This document shows positions 1 through 7,013 of a stretch of 27,134 bases of DNA, in pieces. This DNA is from JAKACU01 sp021821185. GTDB lineage: Bacteria > Bacillota > Bacilli > Alicyclobacillales > SLC66. How positions within the stretch are numbered: the first letter of the stretch is position 1; each line of letters begins with the position of its first letter. The notes under the pieces were generated by a model. The model had not been told where the DNA came from and searched no databases. It saw only the letters and a list, made by a program, of their open reading frames with translations. Location of the stretch: NCBI GenBank assembly GCA_027343965.1, contig DAHWJX010000102.1:1-27134 (forward strand), read 5' to 3'. A program made the translations under genes and the position numbers.

Positions 1-48
1 CTCGTGGCGCTTTTGGTTGTCATTGTCTCTCGCAAAATGGCTTTATAA
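1..48 (+). CDS. C-terminal tail of a truncated membrane protein
   Basis: The first 48 bases read in one frame as LVALLVVIVSRKMAL followed by a TAA stop. This is a hydrophobic stretch ending in a short basic tail, as at the end of a last membrane helix. The gene begins outside the window, so no function can be given. It is too short to exclude chance. Confidence 0.3.
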   Translation, partial: LVALLVVIVSRKMAL

Positions 49-104
49 AAACTATGTGTGACAATATATCGAATGAAAATAGCGACTCTAGGTATCATCT
101 AGGG

Positions 105-145
105 CCTTTTCGCGTTTCGAAAAAATCTGATAAAATGCGAAAAGG
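105..145. repeat. 9-bp inverted repeat upstream of the peptidase gene
   Basis: CCTTTTCGC at 105-113 is the exact reverse complement of GCGAAAAGG at 137-145, with a 23-base AT-rich loop. No T-run follows on either strand, so a terminator is unlikely. It could be an operator or an mRNA leader hairpin for the gene starting at 263. Confidence 0.35.
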
Positions 146-262
146 TACCATTTGCTAGGAAGGGAAGCATAATGATGCAGACCGAAAATGTATTTTATTT
201 TCAATAACACGCACGTTATGTTGTCGGTATATCCATAGCGTTTGAAAAGGGGCGGTTACACC

Positions 263-1957
263 GTGAATTTTAACGAATTTCCTTATGCACGTCCAGTTAT
301 GGACGAAGTAACAAAGCGATTTGATGATCTCCTGCAAAAAATGATGCAAGCTTTAGATGTTGGTACACAACAACAGGCAATTCAAGATATCAACCAACTT
401 CGAACAGCGTTTGATACGGCGAGAGAAATTGCTTCAATTCGGCATACGATTGATACAACCGATTCTTTTTACGAAAAGGAACAGGATTTTTTTGATGAAG
501 TTACACCGATTTATGATGGGCTTCTATGGAAATTCCATCATGCTTTGATTGAATCTCCATTTCGTGAACAACTAGAACAGCAGTGGGGCAAACAAGTATT
601 CCGGTTGGCGGATATGGCTCTTAAGATTCACAATCCTGAGATCATCGAAGATCTACAAAAAGAAAATCGGCTGGTTTCTGAGTATACAAAACTTATGGCA
701 TCCGCTCGGATTCTTTTTGAAGGGGAGGAAAGGAATCTTTCACAATTGGTACCATTTCAACAGTCACCTGATCGAACCATGCGAAAAAAAGCAGCAGCAG
801 CTCGCTATGGGTTTCTCGCTGAGCACGAAGTAGAACTTGATCACATCTACGATAAACTTGTCAAGGTAAGAACAAATATTGCCCATCGGCTTGGATTTTC
901 CACTTTTACAGAATTAGCGTATTTACGCATGAACCGCAGTGACTATGATGCATCTATGGTCGCATCCTATCGTGAGTATGTGCGTGAGCATATTGTGCCG
1001 ATCGCAACTCGTTTACGAAAACGACAGCAAGATCGTCTTGGCCTAGATATGCTTAGGTACTACGACGAGGGAATTTCGTTTACGACGGGTAATGCGAAAC
1101 CTAAGGGTGATCCGACATGGATCCTTGAGCAAGGAAAACGTATGTACCAAGAATTATCGCCTGAAACGCATGAATTTTTTACGTTCATGACCGATCATGA
1201 CCTCATGGATCTTGTCAGTAAAAAAGGGAAAGCTGGCGGGGGATATTGCACATTTATCCCGCAACATGGTGCACCATTTATTTTCTCAAATTTTAATGGA
1301 ACCTCGGGTGATATTGACGTTTTGACTCATGAGGCAGGGCATGCCTTTCAAGTATTTACAAGTCGACACTTTACTTTACCAGAGTATCACTGGCCGACAA
1401 ATGAATCTTGTGAAATTCACTCGATGAGTATGGAGTTTTTAACCTGGCCATGGATGCATCTTTTCTTTGAAAATGAAGAAGAAAAGTATAAATTTTCCCA
1501 TCTCAGTGAATCCTTATTGTTTATACCGTATGGTGTGACGGTCGATGAATTTCAACATTTTGTGTATGATCATCCTGAGGCAACGCCAGAAGAGCGCAAA
1601 CAAGCTTGGCGGGATATTGAACGCAAGTACCTACCGCACCGTGATTATGAGGACAACACCTATCTCGAGCATGGTGGTTATTGGCAGCAACAAGCGCATA
1701 TTTTCTCCGTACCATTTTATTATATCGACTACACGCTGGCTCAAGTATGCGCCTTTCAATTTTGGATAAAAGCGCAACAGGAGCGTTCTGTTGCTTGGCA
1801 GGATTATCTTCGTCTATGTCAAGCTGGTGGTAGTCAATCGTTCTTGGAATTGGTCAAGCTTGCCGACCTCAAATCGCCCTTTGATCCGTCTTGCATACCG
1901 TCCACGATGGCTCCTATTGAAGCGTTTTTAGACCAAGTGGATGATAAGTCATTATGA
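263..1957 (+). CDS. M3 family oligoendopeptidase
   Basis: Cytoplasmic zinc metallopeptidase of family M3 (oligoendopeptidase F/thimet type) that cleaves short peptides. The zinc signature HEAGH is encoded at 1328-1342. A glutamate 28 residues after its first His (in CEIHSM, codon 1412) fits the third zinc ligand of the family. The roughly 565-residue length is normal for the shorter bacterial M3 branch, and there is no signal peptide. The open frame extends upstream to TTG 242, but GTG 263 is chosen because AAAAGGGGCGG lies 8-15 bases before it. No terminator separates it from the next gene 37 bases downstream, so the two are probably co-transcribed. Confidence 0.92.
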   Translation: MNFNEFPYARPVMDEVTKRFDDLLQKMMQALDVGTQQQAIQDINQLRTAFDTAREIASIRHTIDTTDSFYEKEQDFFDEVTPIYDGLLWKFHHALIESPFREQLEQQWGKQVFRLADMALKIHNPEIIEDLQKENRLVSEYTKLMASARILFEGEERNLSQLVPFQQSPDRTMRKKAAAARYGFLAEHEVELDHIYDKLVKVRTNIAHRLGFSTFTELAYLRMNRSDYDASMVASYREYVREHIVPIATRLRKRQQDRLGLDMLRYYDEGISFTTGNAKPKGDPTWILEQGKRMYQELSPETHEFFTFMTDHDLMDLVSKKGKAGGGYCTFIPQHGAPFIFSNFNGTSGDIDVLTHEAGHAFQVFTSRHFTLPEYHWPTNESCEIHSMSMEFLTWPWMHLFFENEEEKYKFSHLSESLLFIPYGVTVDEFQHFVYDHPEATPEERKQAWRDIERKYLPHRDYEDNTYLEHGGYWQQQAHIFSVPFYYIDYTLAQVCAFQFWIKAQQERSVAWQDYLRLCQAGGSQSFLELVKLADLKSPFDPSCIPSTMAPIEAFLDQVDDKSL

Positions 1958-1994
1958 TGGTCCATAGGTAAAACGTAGAAGAGGAATTTTGTCT

Positions 1995-2735
1995 ATGAAT
2001 CGTCTTGCATTTGCCATTTTGGTGCCGTCTCTGCTTTGGTTTGGTACAACACACGCGGTTCAAGCTGAAGCTTTGCACCGCGTGTCTTCGCCAATTATTG
2101 GATCGCTGCAAGATACGCCGGTGCGTGTGCTTATTATCGGTTCGTCCGTCGCTGACGGATGGAAAGATTCAGTAGGTGGGGGTTACCTTAAAAGAGCCTT
2201 CACACACTTTGGGTTGACTCATAGTATGGCGTTCGCTTGGATCAATCGAGCGGTGCCTGGACAAGGTGCCATGCGCTTAAACGCCATGGTGCCGAGCTTT
2301 ATCGATCAGGCCAAGCCACAGATTGTTGTGATTGCTTGGGGTGGTCTCGATGATGCTTATGACCATACACCACTTGATGCTTTTCGTGAGGATATACGGC
2401 AAGAAATCTCATTGAGCTTGGCGGCACACGCTACGGTATTTGTTATTACGCCACCTGTATCCCGAGCATCTTATACGCAGTTTGCCGTACAGCAACCGAT
2501 GTACCTTGATGCGGAAATGCAAGTGGCGCGAAACTTTCAAAATCCGAATATTTTCGTTTTTGATGTCTTCGATCAAATGAAACGGTATTTAGATAAACAC
2601 CATGAGACCTACGTGCCATTTATGGCCGATGGCTGGCACCCTAATACACGAGGACACGCTTTAGCTTCTCGTTTGTTGTTACATAATTTTAAACAAAAAT
2701 TTCCAGCGCTTCTGGCCTTACGATGGATGACCTAA
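1995..2735 (+). CDS. Secreted SGNH/GDSL-type hydrolase
   Basis: Probable exported esterase or lipase-like hydrolase of the SGNH fold. ATG 1995 is preferred over the in-frame TTG 1989 because AGAGGA lies about 10 bases upstream. The protein starts with a typical signal peptide (MNRLAFAILVPSLLWFG, then a THAVQAEA cleavage region). Block I is IIGSSVADGW with nucleophile Ser51 (GSS in place of GDS), block II is the Gly in VPGQGA, and block V is DGWHPN with the catalytic Asp and His. Block III, normally GxND, reads GLDD, so the oxyanion-hole Asn appears to be Asp. It follows the M3 peptidase and converges on upp with only 5 bases between the stops. Substrate unknown. Confidence 0.82.
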   Translation: MNRLAFAILVPSLLWFGTTHAVQAEALHRVSSPIIGSLQDTPVRVLIIGSSVADGWKDSVGGGYLKRAFTHFGLTHSMAFAWINRAVPGQGAMRLNAMVPSFIDQAKPQIVVIAWGGLDDAYDHTPLDAFREDIRQEISLSLAAHATVFVITPPVSRASYTQFAVQQPMYLDAEMQVARNFQNPNIFVFDVFDQMKRYLDKHHETYVPFMADGWHPNTRGHALASRLLLHNFKQKFPALLALRWMT

Positions 2736-2740
2736 TCGGT

Positions 2741-3370
2741 TTATTGGTGGGTACCAAAAATGCGATCGCCGGCATCACCAAGTCCCGGCACGATATAGCC
2801 TGTTTCATTGAGACCTTCGTCAATCGCTGCTGTAAAAATGGCTACGTCAGGATGATCTTCCTGTACTTTACGAATGCCCTCTGGTGCTGCTATGAGCGAC
2901 ACAAGACGAAGTTTTGATACACCTCTTGATTTGAGCAACGATAATGCAGCGGTAGCCGTGCCGCCTGTAGCTAACATGGGATCTAAGACAAAAACAACAC
3001 TTTGTTCGACAGAAGGCAAATTAACATAGTATTCTACAGGGAGTAATGTTTGCTCGTCGCGGTAAAAGCCAATGTGGCCCACTTTAGCATCAGGCAACAA
3101 TTGCAACATGCCATCGACCATTCCCAAGCCTGCTCGTAAGACCGGAGCCAGCACGATATTATCTGCTACAAATTGAACGGTCGTTGTCGTGATCGGTGTT
3201 TCCACGCTAGAAGAAGAAGTGTGCAAATCCTCTGTGCAAAACACAGTTAACAATAAGGATAGTTCATACACCAATCTGCGAAAGTCAGCAGTACTTGTCT
3301 TGCGGTCTCGAAGTCGGCCCACTTTTTCCTGGACCAACGGGTGAGTCAAACATTGTACGGATGTCAACAC
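2741..3370 (-). CDS. upp: Uracil phosphoribosyltransferase
   Basis: Pyrimidine salvage enzyme: uracil + PRPP gives UMP + pyrophosphate. The 209-residue length is exactly that of the Upp family. The PRPP-binding loop is DPMLATGGTA, the N-terminal part carries VLAPVLRAGLGM, and the C-terminal part has YIVPGLGDAGDR, the uracil-binding region. The start is GTG 3370 (GTG TTG ACA TCC), with GAGGAG about 10 bases upstream on the minus strand. A TATAAT sequence on the minus strand at 3408-3413 is a possible -10 box, but no convincing -35 was seen. It is convergent with the SGNH gene and divergent from the fluoride-controlled enolase. Pyrophosphate is a product, but nothing links it to the fluoride genes apart from position. 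Confidence 0.97.
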   Translation of the reverse strand: MLTSVQCLTHPLVQEKVGRLRDRKTSTADFRRLVYELSLLLTVFCTEDLHTSSSSVETPITTTTVQFVADNIVLAPVLRAGLGMVDGMLQLLPDAKVGHIGFYRDEQTLLPVEYYVNLPSVEQSVVFVLDPMLATGGTATAALSLLKSRGVSKLRLVSLIAAPEGIRKVQEDHPDVAIFTAAIDEGLNETGYIVPGLGDAGDRIFGTHQ

Positions 3371-3459
3371 CGAAATCTCCTCATACTACTAATAGACAGT
3401 CAGTACTATTATAGCAAAACTAATCGAGAACAAGCCAGTGGCGGTTATGGTATCCTGTC

Positions 3460-3488
3460 TTGACTTTAGCAACTTTGGTCAGTATAAT
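3460..3488 (+). promoter_or_regulatory. Sigma-A type promoter of the riboswitch-eno unit
   Basis: TTGACT at 3460-3465, a 17-base spacer, and TATAAT at 3483-3488. Transcription should start near 3495, just ahead of the riboswitch. The same architecture recurs before the other two riboswitches in the window. Confidence 0.85.
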
Positions 3489-3501
3489 TTATCTAAATGA
3501 A

Positions 3502-3550
3502 TCGCGATGGAGCTCGCTGATTGCCCTTATTGGGATGATAGCCCCTACAA
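3502..3550 (+). promoter_or_regulatory. Fluoride riboswitch (crcB motif) upstream of enolase
   Basis: The sequence contains TCGCGATGGAGCTCGC, then a CCC/GGG stem, then ATGATAGCCCCTACAAG. These are the conserved parts of the crcB fluoride aptamer: P1 with the GATGGAG core, a second stem, and the (T)GAT..(C)CTAC strand that pairs back as a pseudoknot. The pseudoknot is GGAGCT with AGCCCC, which leaves one A-C mismatch; the second switch in this window pairs perfectly. The 3' strand is shared with the terminator hairpin that follows, so fluoride binding should allow read-through into eno. Enolase is a known target gene of this riboswitch class. Confidence 0.92.
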
Positions 3551-3598
3551 GTTACCAGAATTTATACTCTGGTTTACTTGTAGGGGCTATCATGTTTT
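3535..3598 (+). terminator. Expression-platform hairpin of the eno riboswitch
   Basis: An uninterrupted 18-bp stem pairs 3535-3552 with 3576-3593, with an inner ACCAGA/TCTGGT stem. Only four Ts follow (3595-3598), then GCACG. The 5' arm includes the pseudoknot strand of the aptamer, so the two structures exclude each other. The short T-run suggests leaky termination or another mode of control. Confidence 0.8.
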
Positions 3599-3633
3599 GC
3601 ACGATTTGATTCATTAAGAGGAGTGAATGAATT

Positions 3634-4911
3634 ATGAGTACCATTCAAGCAGTACATGCCAGAGAAATTCTTGATTCACGAGGATTGCCTACCGTTGAGG
3701 TAGATATTACATTATCCGATGGTGTCTCATCTCGCGCTGCGGTACCATCTGGAAAATCCACGGGTAGTCGAGAAGCATGTGAGTTGCGCGACGGAGAGTC
3801 TTCGCGGTTTGGCGGTGCGGGCGTTCTACGCGCTGTTCATAATGTCACAGACATTATCGCTCCTATAATTATTGGCACTGATCCAACCGATCAGTCGGCT
3901 TTTGATCTACGATTAATCGAACTTGATGGCACAGAAAATAAAGAAAAATTAGGTGCTAATGCAATTCTGGGCTGTTCGATAGCAGTTGCTCGGGCTGTAG
4001 CAAAAGCGCAAAAAGTATCGCTCGTAGAACACCTTGCTAATTTATACGGACAGGGCGAAATGCAATTTCCGGTTCCTATGATGAATGTGATTAATGGCGG
4101 AAAACATGCAGATTCAGGGATTTCAACACAAGAATTTATGATCGTGCCACATGGTGCGCAGGATATTAGTACAGCGATCAGAATGGGATCTGAGACCTAT
4201 CAAGCCCTTGGACGTCTCTTAAAGTCGCAGGGTTACCGTGTTTCCGTTGGAGATGAGGGTGGATTTGCGCCACAATTGCCCTCCACAATCGATGCTCTGC
4301 AGGTATTGTTGAAAGCGATCGAAGACGCCGGTTATCGACCAGGAGCTGACATCGCCATTGCTTTGGACTTTGCGGCGAATGACTTCTGGCATGATGGACA
4401 CTACAGATTTGAGGGGAACGAGTGGTCCGCATTAGATATGGCGGAATATTGTATCAAGATCGCTCGGGAGTTTCCGGTCGTCTCTGTGGAAGATCCGCTG
4501 GCAGAAGATGATTGGTCAGGATGGGTCGCATTGACGAAAGAGACAAATAATGTTTCTTTACAAACTATTGGGGATGATATTTTCGTAACCAACGTGAATA
4601 TTTTCTCCAAAGGAATTGAGCGAGGCGTTGCCAACGGAATTTTAATCAAACCGAATCAAATCGGTACGGTTAGTGAAACATTATCGGCTATTCGCATGGC
4701 AGAAACGGTGCAATATAGGACAGTGATGTCTCATCGCTCAGGAGAAACTGACGACTCATTTATCTCGGATTTGGCCGTTGCGACGCATATTGGTCAGATG
4801 AAGTCTGGTGCTCCTGCGCGGGGGGAACGTGTCGCAAAATACAATCAGTTAATGAGGCTGCAAGAATTCATGCCGCAAATAAGCATGGCGAAGCGTCTCT
4901 ACAACGTTTGA
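3634..4911 (+). CDS. eno: Enolase, fluoride-riboswitch controlled
   Basis: Glycolytic enolase: 2-phosphoglycerate gives phosphoenolpyruvate plus water, Mg-dependent. The 425-residue length is normal. Family motifs are DSRGLPTVEV at the N-terminus, the catalytic loop VPSGKSTGSREA (residues 38-48), GDEGGFAP, the metal-ligand segments ALDFAA, SVEDP and GDDIF, and the active-site KPNQIGT and MSHRSGETDD. In the catalytic loop most enolases I know have SGASTG; here Lys41 replaces the Ala next to the Mg-binding Ser42. It is not in a glycolytic operon and has its own fluoride switch. It is therefore probably a second enolase made when fluoride inhibits the housekeeping enzyme; that is inference. AAGAGGAG lies 10 bases before the ATG. 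Confidence 0.96.
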   Translation: MSTIQAVHAREILDSRGLPTVEVDITLSDGVSSRAAVPSGKSTGSREACELRDGESSRFGGAGVLRAVHNVTDIIAPIIIGTDPTDQSAFDLRLIELDGTENKEKLGANAILGCSIAVARAVAKAQKVSLVEHLANLYGQGEMQFPVPMMNVINGGKHADSGISTQEFMIVPHGAQDISTAIRMGSETYQALGRLLKSQGYRVSVGDEGGFAPQLPSTIDALQVLLKAIEDAGYRPGADIAIALDFAANDFWHDGHYRFEGNEWSALDMAEYCIKIAREFPVVSVEDPLAEDDWSGWVALTKETNNVSLQTIGDDIFVTNVNIFSKGIERGVANGILIKPNQIGTVSETLSAIRMAETVQYRTVMSHRSGETDDSFISDLAVATHIGQMKSGAPARGERVAKYNQLMRLQEFMPQISMAKRLYNV

Positions 4912-4935
4912 GATAGTTATTTTTGGCACGAGACG

Positions 4936-4984
4936 GCTGATGGTTTCTGCATGGGAAGGGAACATAGGACCATCAGCTTTTCTT
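4936..4984 (+). terminator. Terminator of eno
   Basis: GCTGATGGT (4936-4944) pairs exactly with ACCATCAGC (4969-4977), followed by TTTTCTT. It lies in the 76-base gap between eno and the convergent FNR-like gene. Confidence 0.7.
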
Positions 4985-4987
4985 ACC

Positions 4988-5683
4988 CTATAAACTGTCA
5001 CTTATTCGCTTCAAGGCGCTGGGATTTATGATGTGAATGCCTTTCTTGCCTTCTAGTGAAATAATCCCCTGTGCCTCTAACGACGCCAGCTTTCGGCTTA
5101 CTGTTTCTGGTGCCACACCAATCATGCCAGCTAAATCCTTCTTGGCGATGGGCAGGTGATGCGTGCCAACGTCCGCTATTCTTGCGAAATAGAGTAGGAG
5201 AATCTTCGCGAGCCGGCGTTCAGCATCCATCAAACTCATCGATCCAATCCATTCATCTGCGTCACGCAGCCGTTCACTCATCGCCGCTAGAAACCTATAT
5301 GCCATTTCGGAGTTTGTACTTAAAATGGCTTTCAAGTCGTGTCGATAGATTCGGCAGACCACAGACGTCTCAACAGCCTCTGCATTGCCATAATGCAAGC
5401 CTTCCTTGAACAGAGCAAATAATCCGCCAAAATCGCCTGGAAAAAGAAAGCGTAAAATATGTTCTTTGCCAGCATTCGATAGCGTCGTAACTTTCAGAAC
5501 ACCTTCGTGAATAACATACAATGCATCGGATAGCTCACCTTCACGAAAGACGAACTCACCTTTTTTGTACCCTTGGGAATAGATAGCTTGGTTTAAAAGG
5601 GCGGTCTCTTGTTCAGACAGTCCGGTGAAAATGGGAACATGAAAAACGCAAGAACTATGCCCATTTGAGTCATGACAGTGCAT
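4988..5683 (-). CDS. Crp/Fnr family regulator, FNR-like with candidate iron-sulfur cysteines
   Basis: 231-residue transcription factor with an N-terminal cyclic-nucleotide-binding fold (about residues 18-135), a dimerisation helix (135-165) and a C-terminal winged helix (170-225). The recognition helix reads PETVSRK, matching E. coli FNR ETVSR (E209, S212, R213), which reads TTGAT half-sites. ETSVVC (Cys110) aligns with ETSMVC of FNR (Cys122). At the N-terminus Cys3 and Cys12 have the 9-residue spacing of FNR Cys20 and Cys29, while the equivalent of Cys23 is Ser6. Three of four cluster ligands thus appear present, with nearby His and Asp as possible fourth ligands. The start is ATG 5683 with an AGGGGG ribosome site. 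It is divergent from an operon whose promoter has a perfect FNR box. Confidence 0.9.
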   Translation of the reverse strand: MHCHDSNGHSSCVFHVPIFTGLSEQETALLNQAIYSQGYKKGEFVFREGELSDALYVIHEGVLKVTTLSNAGKEHILRFLFPGDFGGLFALFKEGLHYGNAEAVETSVVCRIYRHDLKAILSTNSEMAYRFLAAMSERLRDADEWIGSMSLMDAERRLAKILLLYFARIADVGTHHLPIAKKDLAGMIGVAPETVSRKLASLEAQGIISLEGKKGIHIINPSALKRISDSL

Positions 5684-5779
5684 ACTGGCGTGCCCCCTTC
5701 TAAGGCAATTCTACTCAAAAGAACCCCCGTGTTCCGTTACCTTCGTCACACATCTCGAGATCCTCGCACCCCATCTAAC

Positions 5780-5821
5780 TTGATCTACATCAAGGTAAAC
5801 CACTTCCAGCCATGCTATCTT
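5780..5821 (+). promoter_or_regulatory. FNR-type box and class II promoter
   Basis: TTGATCTACATCAA at 5780-5793 is a perfect TTGAT-N4-ATCAA palindrome. A -10-like TATCTT lies at 5816-5821, which predicts a start near 5828 and puts the box centre at -41.5, the standard class II activator position. No -35 hexamer is needed for such a promoter. The neighbouring FNR-like protein has the matching recognition helix. Confidence 0.75.
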
Positions 5822-5865
5822 TCTTAGTAGTTAAAAAGCTTTCGCAAGTTAGGTGGCGATCAAGT

Positions 5866-6117
5866 ATGTGTACACGGGATGAATTTTTAGCGATCGTAAC
5901 AAAAGAAGAGTCGATTCAGTTTCACGCGATTGACGATGACTATTGGTTGTATGCCAGTTCGGATGGCTATGGATGGATGCTTGAAATCATCGATGCTGGC
6001 ATGGTCTGTCTTGCTCAAGACTTGGATGAGGCCATGGATTGTGTTGAAGATATTGGCGGTTTTGATAATGTGGAGATTATAGATACTACATCAAGCGAGG
6101 GAGATTGCCATGAATAA
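5866..6117 (+). CDS. Small acidic hypothetical protein
   Basis: An 83-residue, acidic, soluble protein (starts MCTRDEFLAIVTKEES). It has two internal Cys (in GMVCLAQ and AMDCVED) plus the Cys of the C-terminal DCHE. I do not recognise the family. ATG 5866 is chosen over the upstream in-frame ATG 5812 for two reasons: AGGTGGCG precedes it by about 8 bases, and the predicted transcription start near 5828 lies downstream of 5812. Its 3' end overlaps the CDF transporter start by 8 bases, so the two are probably translationally coupled and under the FNR-like regulator. It may be an accessory or metal-sensing partner of the transporter, but nothing in the sequence proves this. Confidence 0.65.
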   Translation: MCTRDEFLAIVTKEESIQFHAIDDDYWLYASSDGYGWMLEIIDAGMVCLAQDLDEAMDCVEDIGGFDNVEIIDTTSSEGDCHE

Positions 6118-7012
6118 CAGTCAAGAAGCAACGAAAGTGCTGCTGATCTCTCTGATCGGTTTGCTTATCACGGCTATTATTCAGGGGATAATCGTGGTGC
6201 TGTCTGGAAGTGTGGGGCTTTTAGCCGATACCATTCATAATTTTGGCGATGCGTTCACGTCCATCCCTTTATGGGTTGCCTTTTCGCTAAGTCGTCGCCT
6301 GCCGACCAAGCGGTTCCCCTATGGGTTAGGGCGTAGTGAGGATCTAGCGGGATTGTTCATACTTGTTGTTATATCGGCCAGCGCGATTGCTGTAGGCTTT
6401 GCGTCGATCATAAGACTTTTTCATCCCGCTATGCCAACTCATTTGTGGGCAGTGGCTGTGGCTGCATTTGTCGGCTTTTTAGGCAATGAAATCGCGGCGA
6501 TTTACCGGATACGATTGGGCAAAAAAATGGGAAGTGCCGCCCTTGTCACCGATGGGCGGCACGCACAACTGGACGGGCTGACATCGTTAGCTGTTATCCC
6601 GGGGGTAATCGGCGCATGGCTGGGCATACCTTTGTTTGACCCGATTATCGGTATTTTACTCACAGCAATGATCCTTGCCATCACGGTGCAATCTGCAAAA
6701 CCGATCTTTACGCGTTTATTGGATGGAATAGAACCAGAAACCATCGATCAAATCAGAGAAACTACTTTATCTGTCCAGGGGGTTTGTCAAGCAACCGACA
6801 TACGGGCTCGCTGGCTAGGGCACACCATCTATGTAAAATTGGACATCGTAATGGACAGTTGCTTTTCCATAACGCAAGGCCATGACATTGTGCAGGCTGT
6901 CATTCACCGATTGACACAGGATGTGGCTCACGTTGGACATATTGACGTGCAGATCAGCCCGTGCGCACAACGCCATGGATCACATCCTATCTTGAAGATC
7001 GTCTCTGAGTAA
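6110..7012 (+). CDS. Cation diffusion facilitator (CDF) family efflux protein
   Basis: Six-helix inner-membrane divalent-cation/proton antiporter with a cytoplasmic C-terminal domain. Transmembrane helix 2 carries ADTIHNFGDA, giving His43 and Asp47 in an HxxxD site with Asp40 nearby. Helix 5 carries GRHAQLDG, the second HxxxD half. Helix 3/loop has FPYGLGRSED, the usual cytoplasmic metal-site region. The HxxxD arrangement resembles zinc/cobalt-type CDFs, but iron or manganese cannot be excluded. The C-terminal part (about residues 205-285) is the typical dimerising ferredoxin-like domain. The 300-residue length is normal. It is coupled to the small protein upstream and ends 1 base from the convergent TDT transporter. 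Probable FNR-type control suggests a metal whose availability changes without oxygen. Confidence 0.88.
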   Translation: MNNSQEATKVLLISLIGLLITAIIQGIIVVLSGSVGLLADTIHNFGDAFTSIPLWVAFSLSRRLPTKRFPYGLGRSEDLAGLFILVVISASAIAVGFASIIRLFHPAMPTHLWAVAVAAFVGFLGNEIAAIYRIRLGKKMGSAALVTDGRHAQLDGLTSLAVIPGVIGAWLGIPLFDPIIGILLTAMILAITVQSAKPIFTRLLDGIEPETIDQIRETTLSVQGVCQATDIRARWLGHTIYVKLDIVMDSCFSITQGHDIVQAVIHRLTQDVAHVGHIDVQISPCAQRHGSHPILKIVSE

Positions 7013-7013
7013 A

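Noticed and set aside
105..145. The 9-bp inverted repeat as an intrinsic terminator
   Set aside because: No T-run on either strand; kept only as a repeat.
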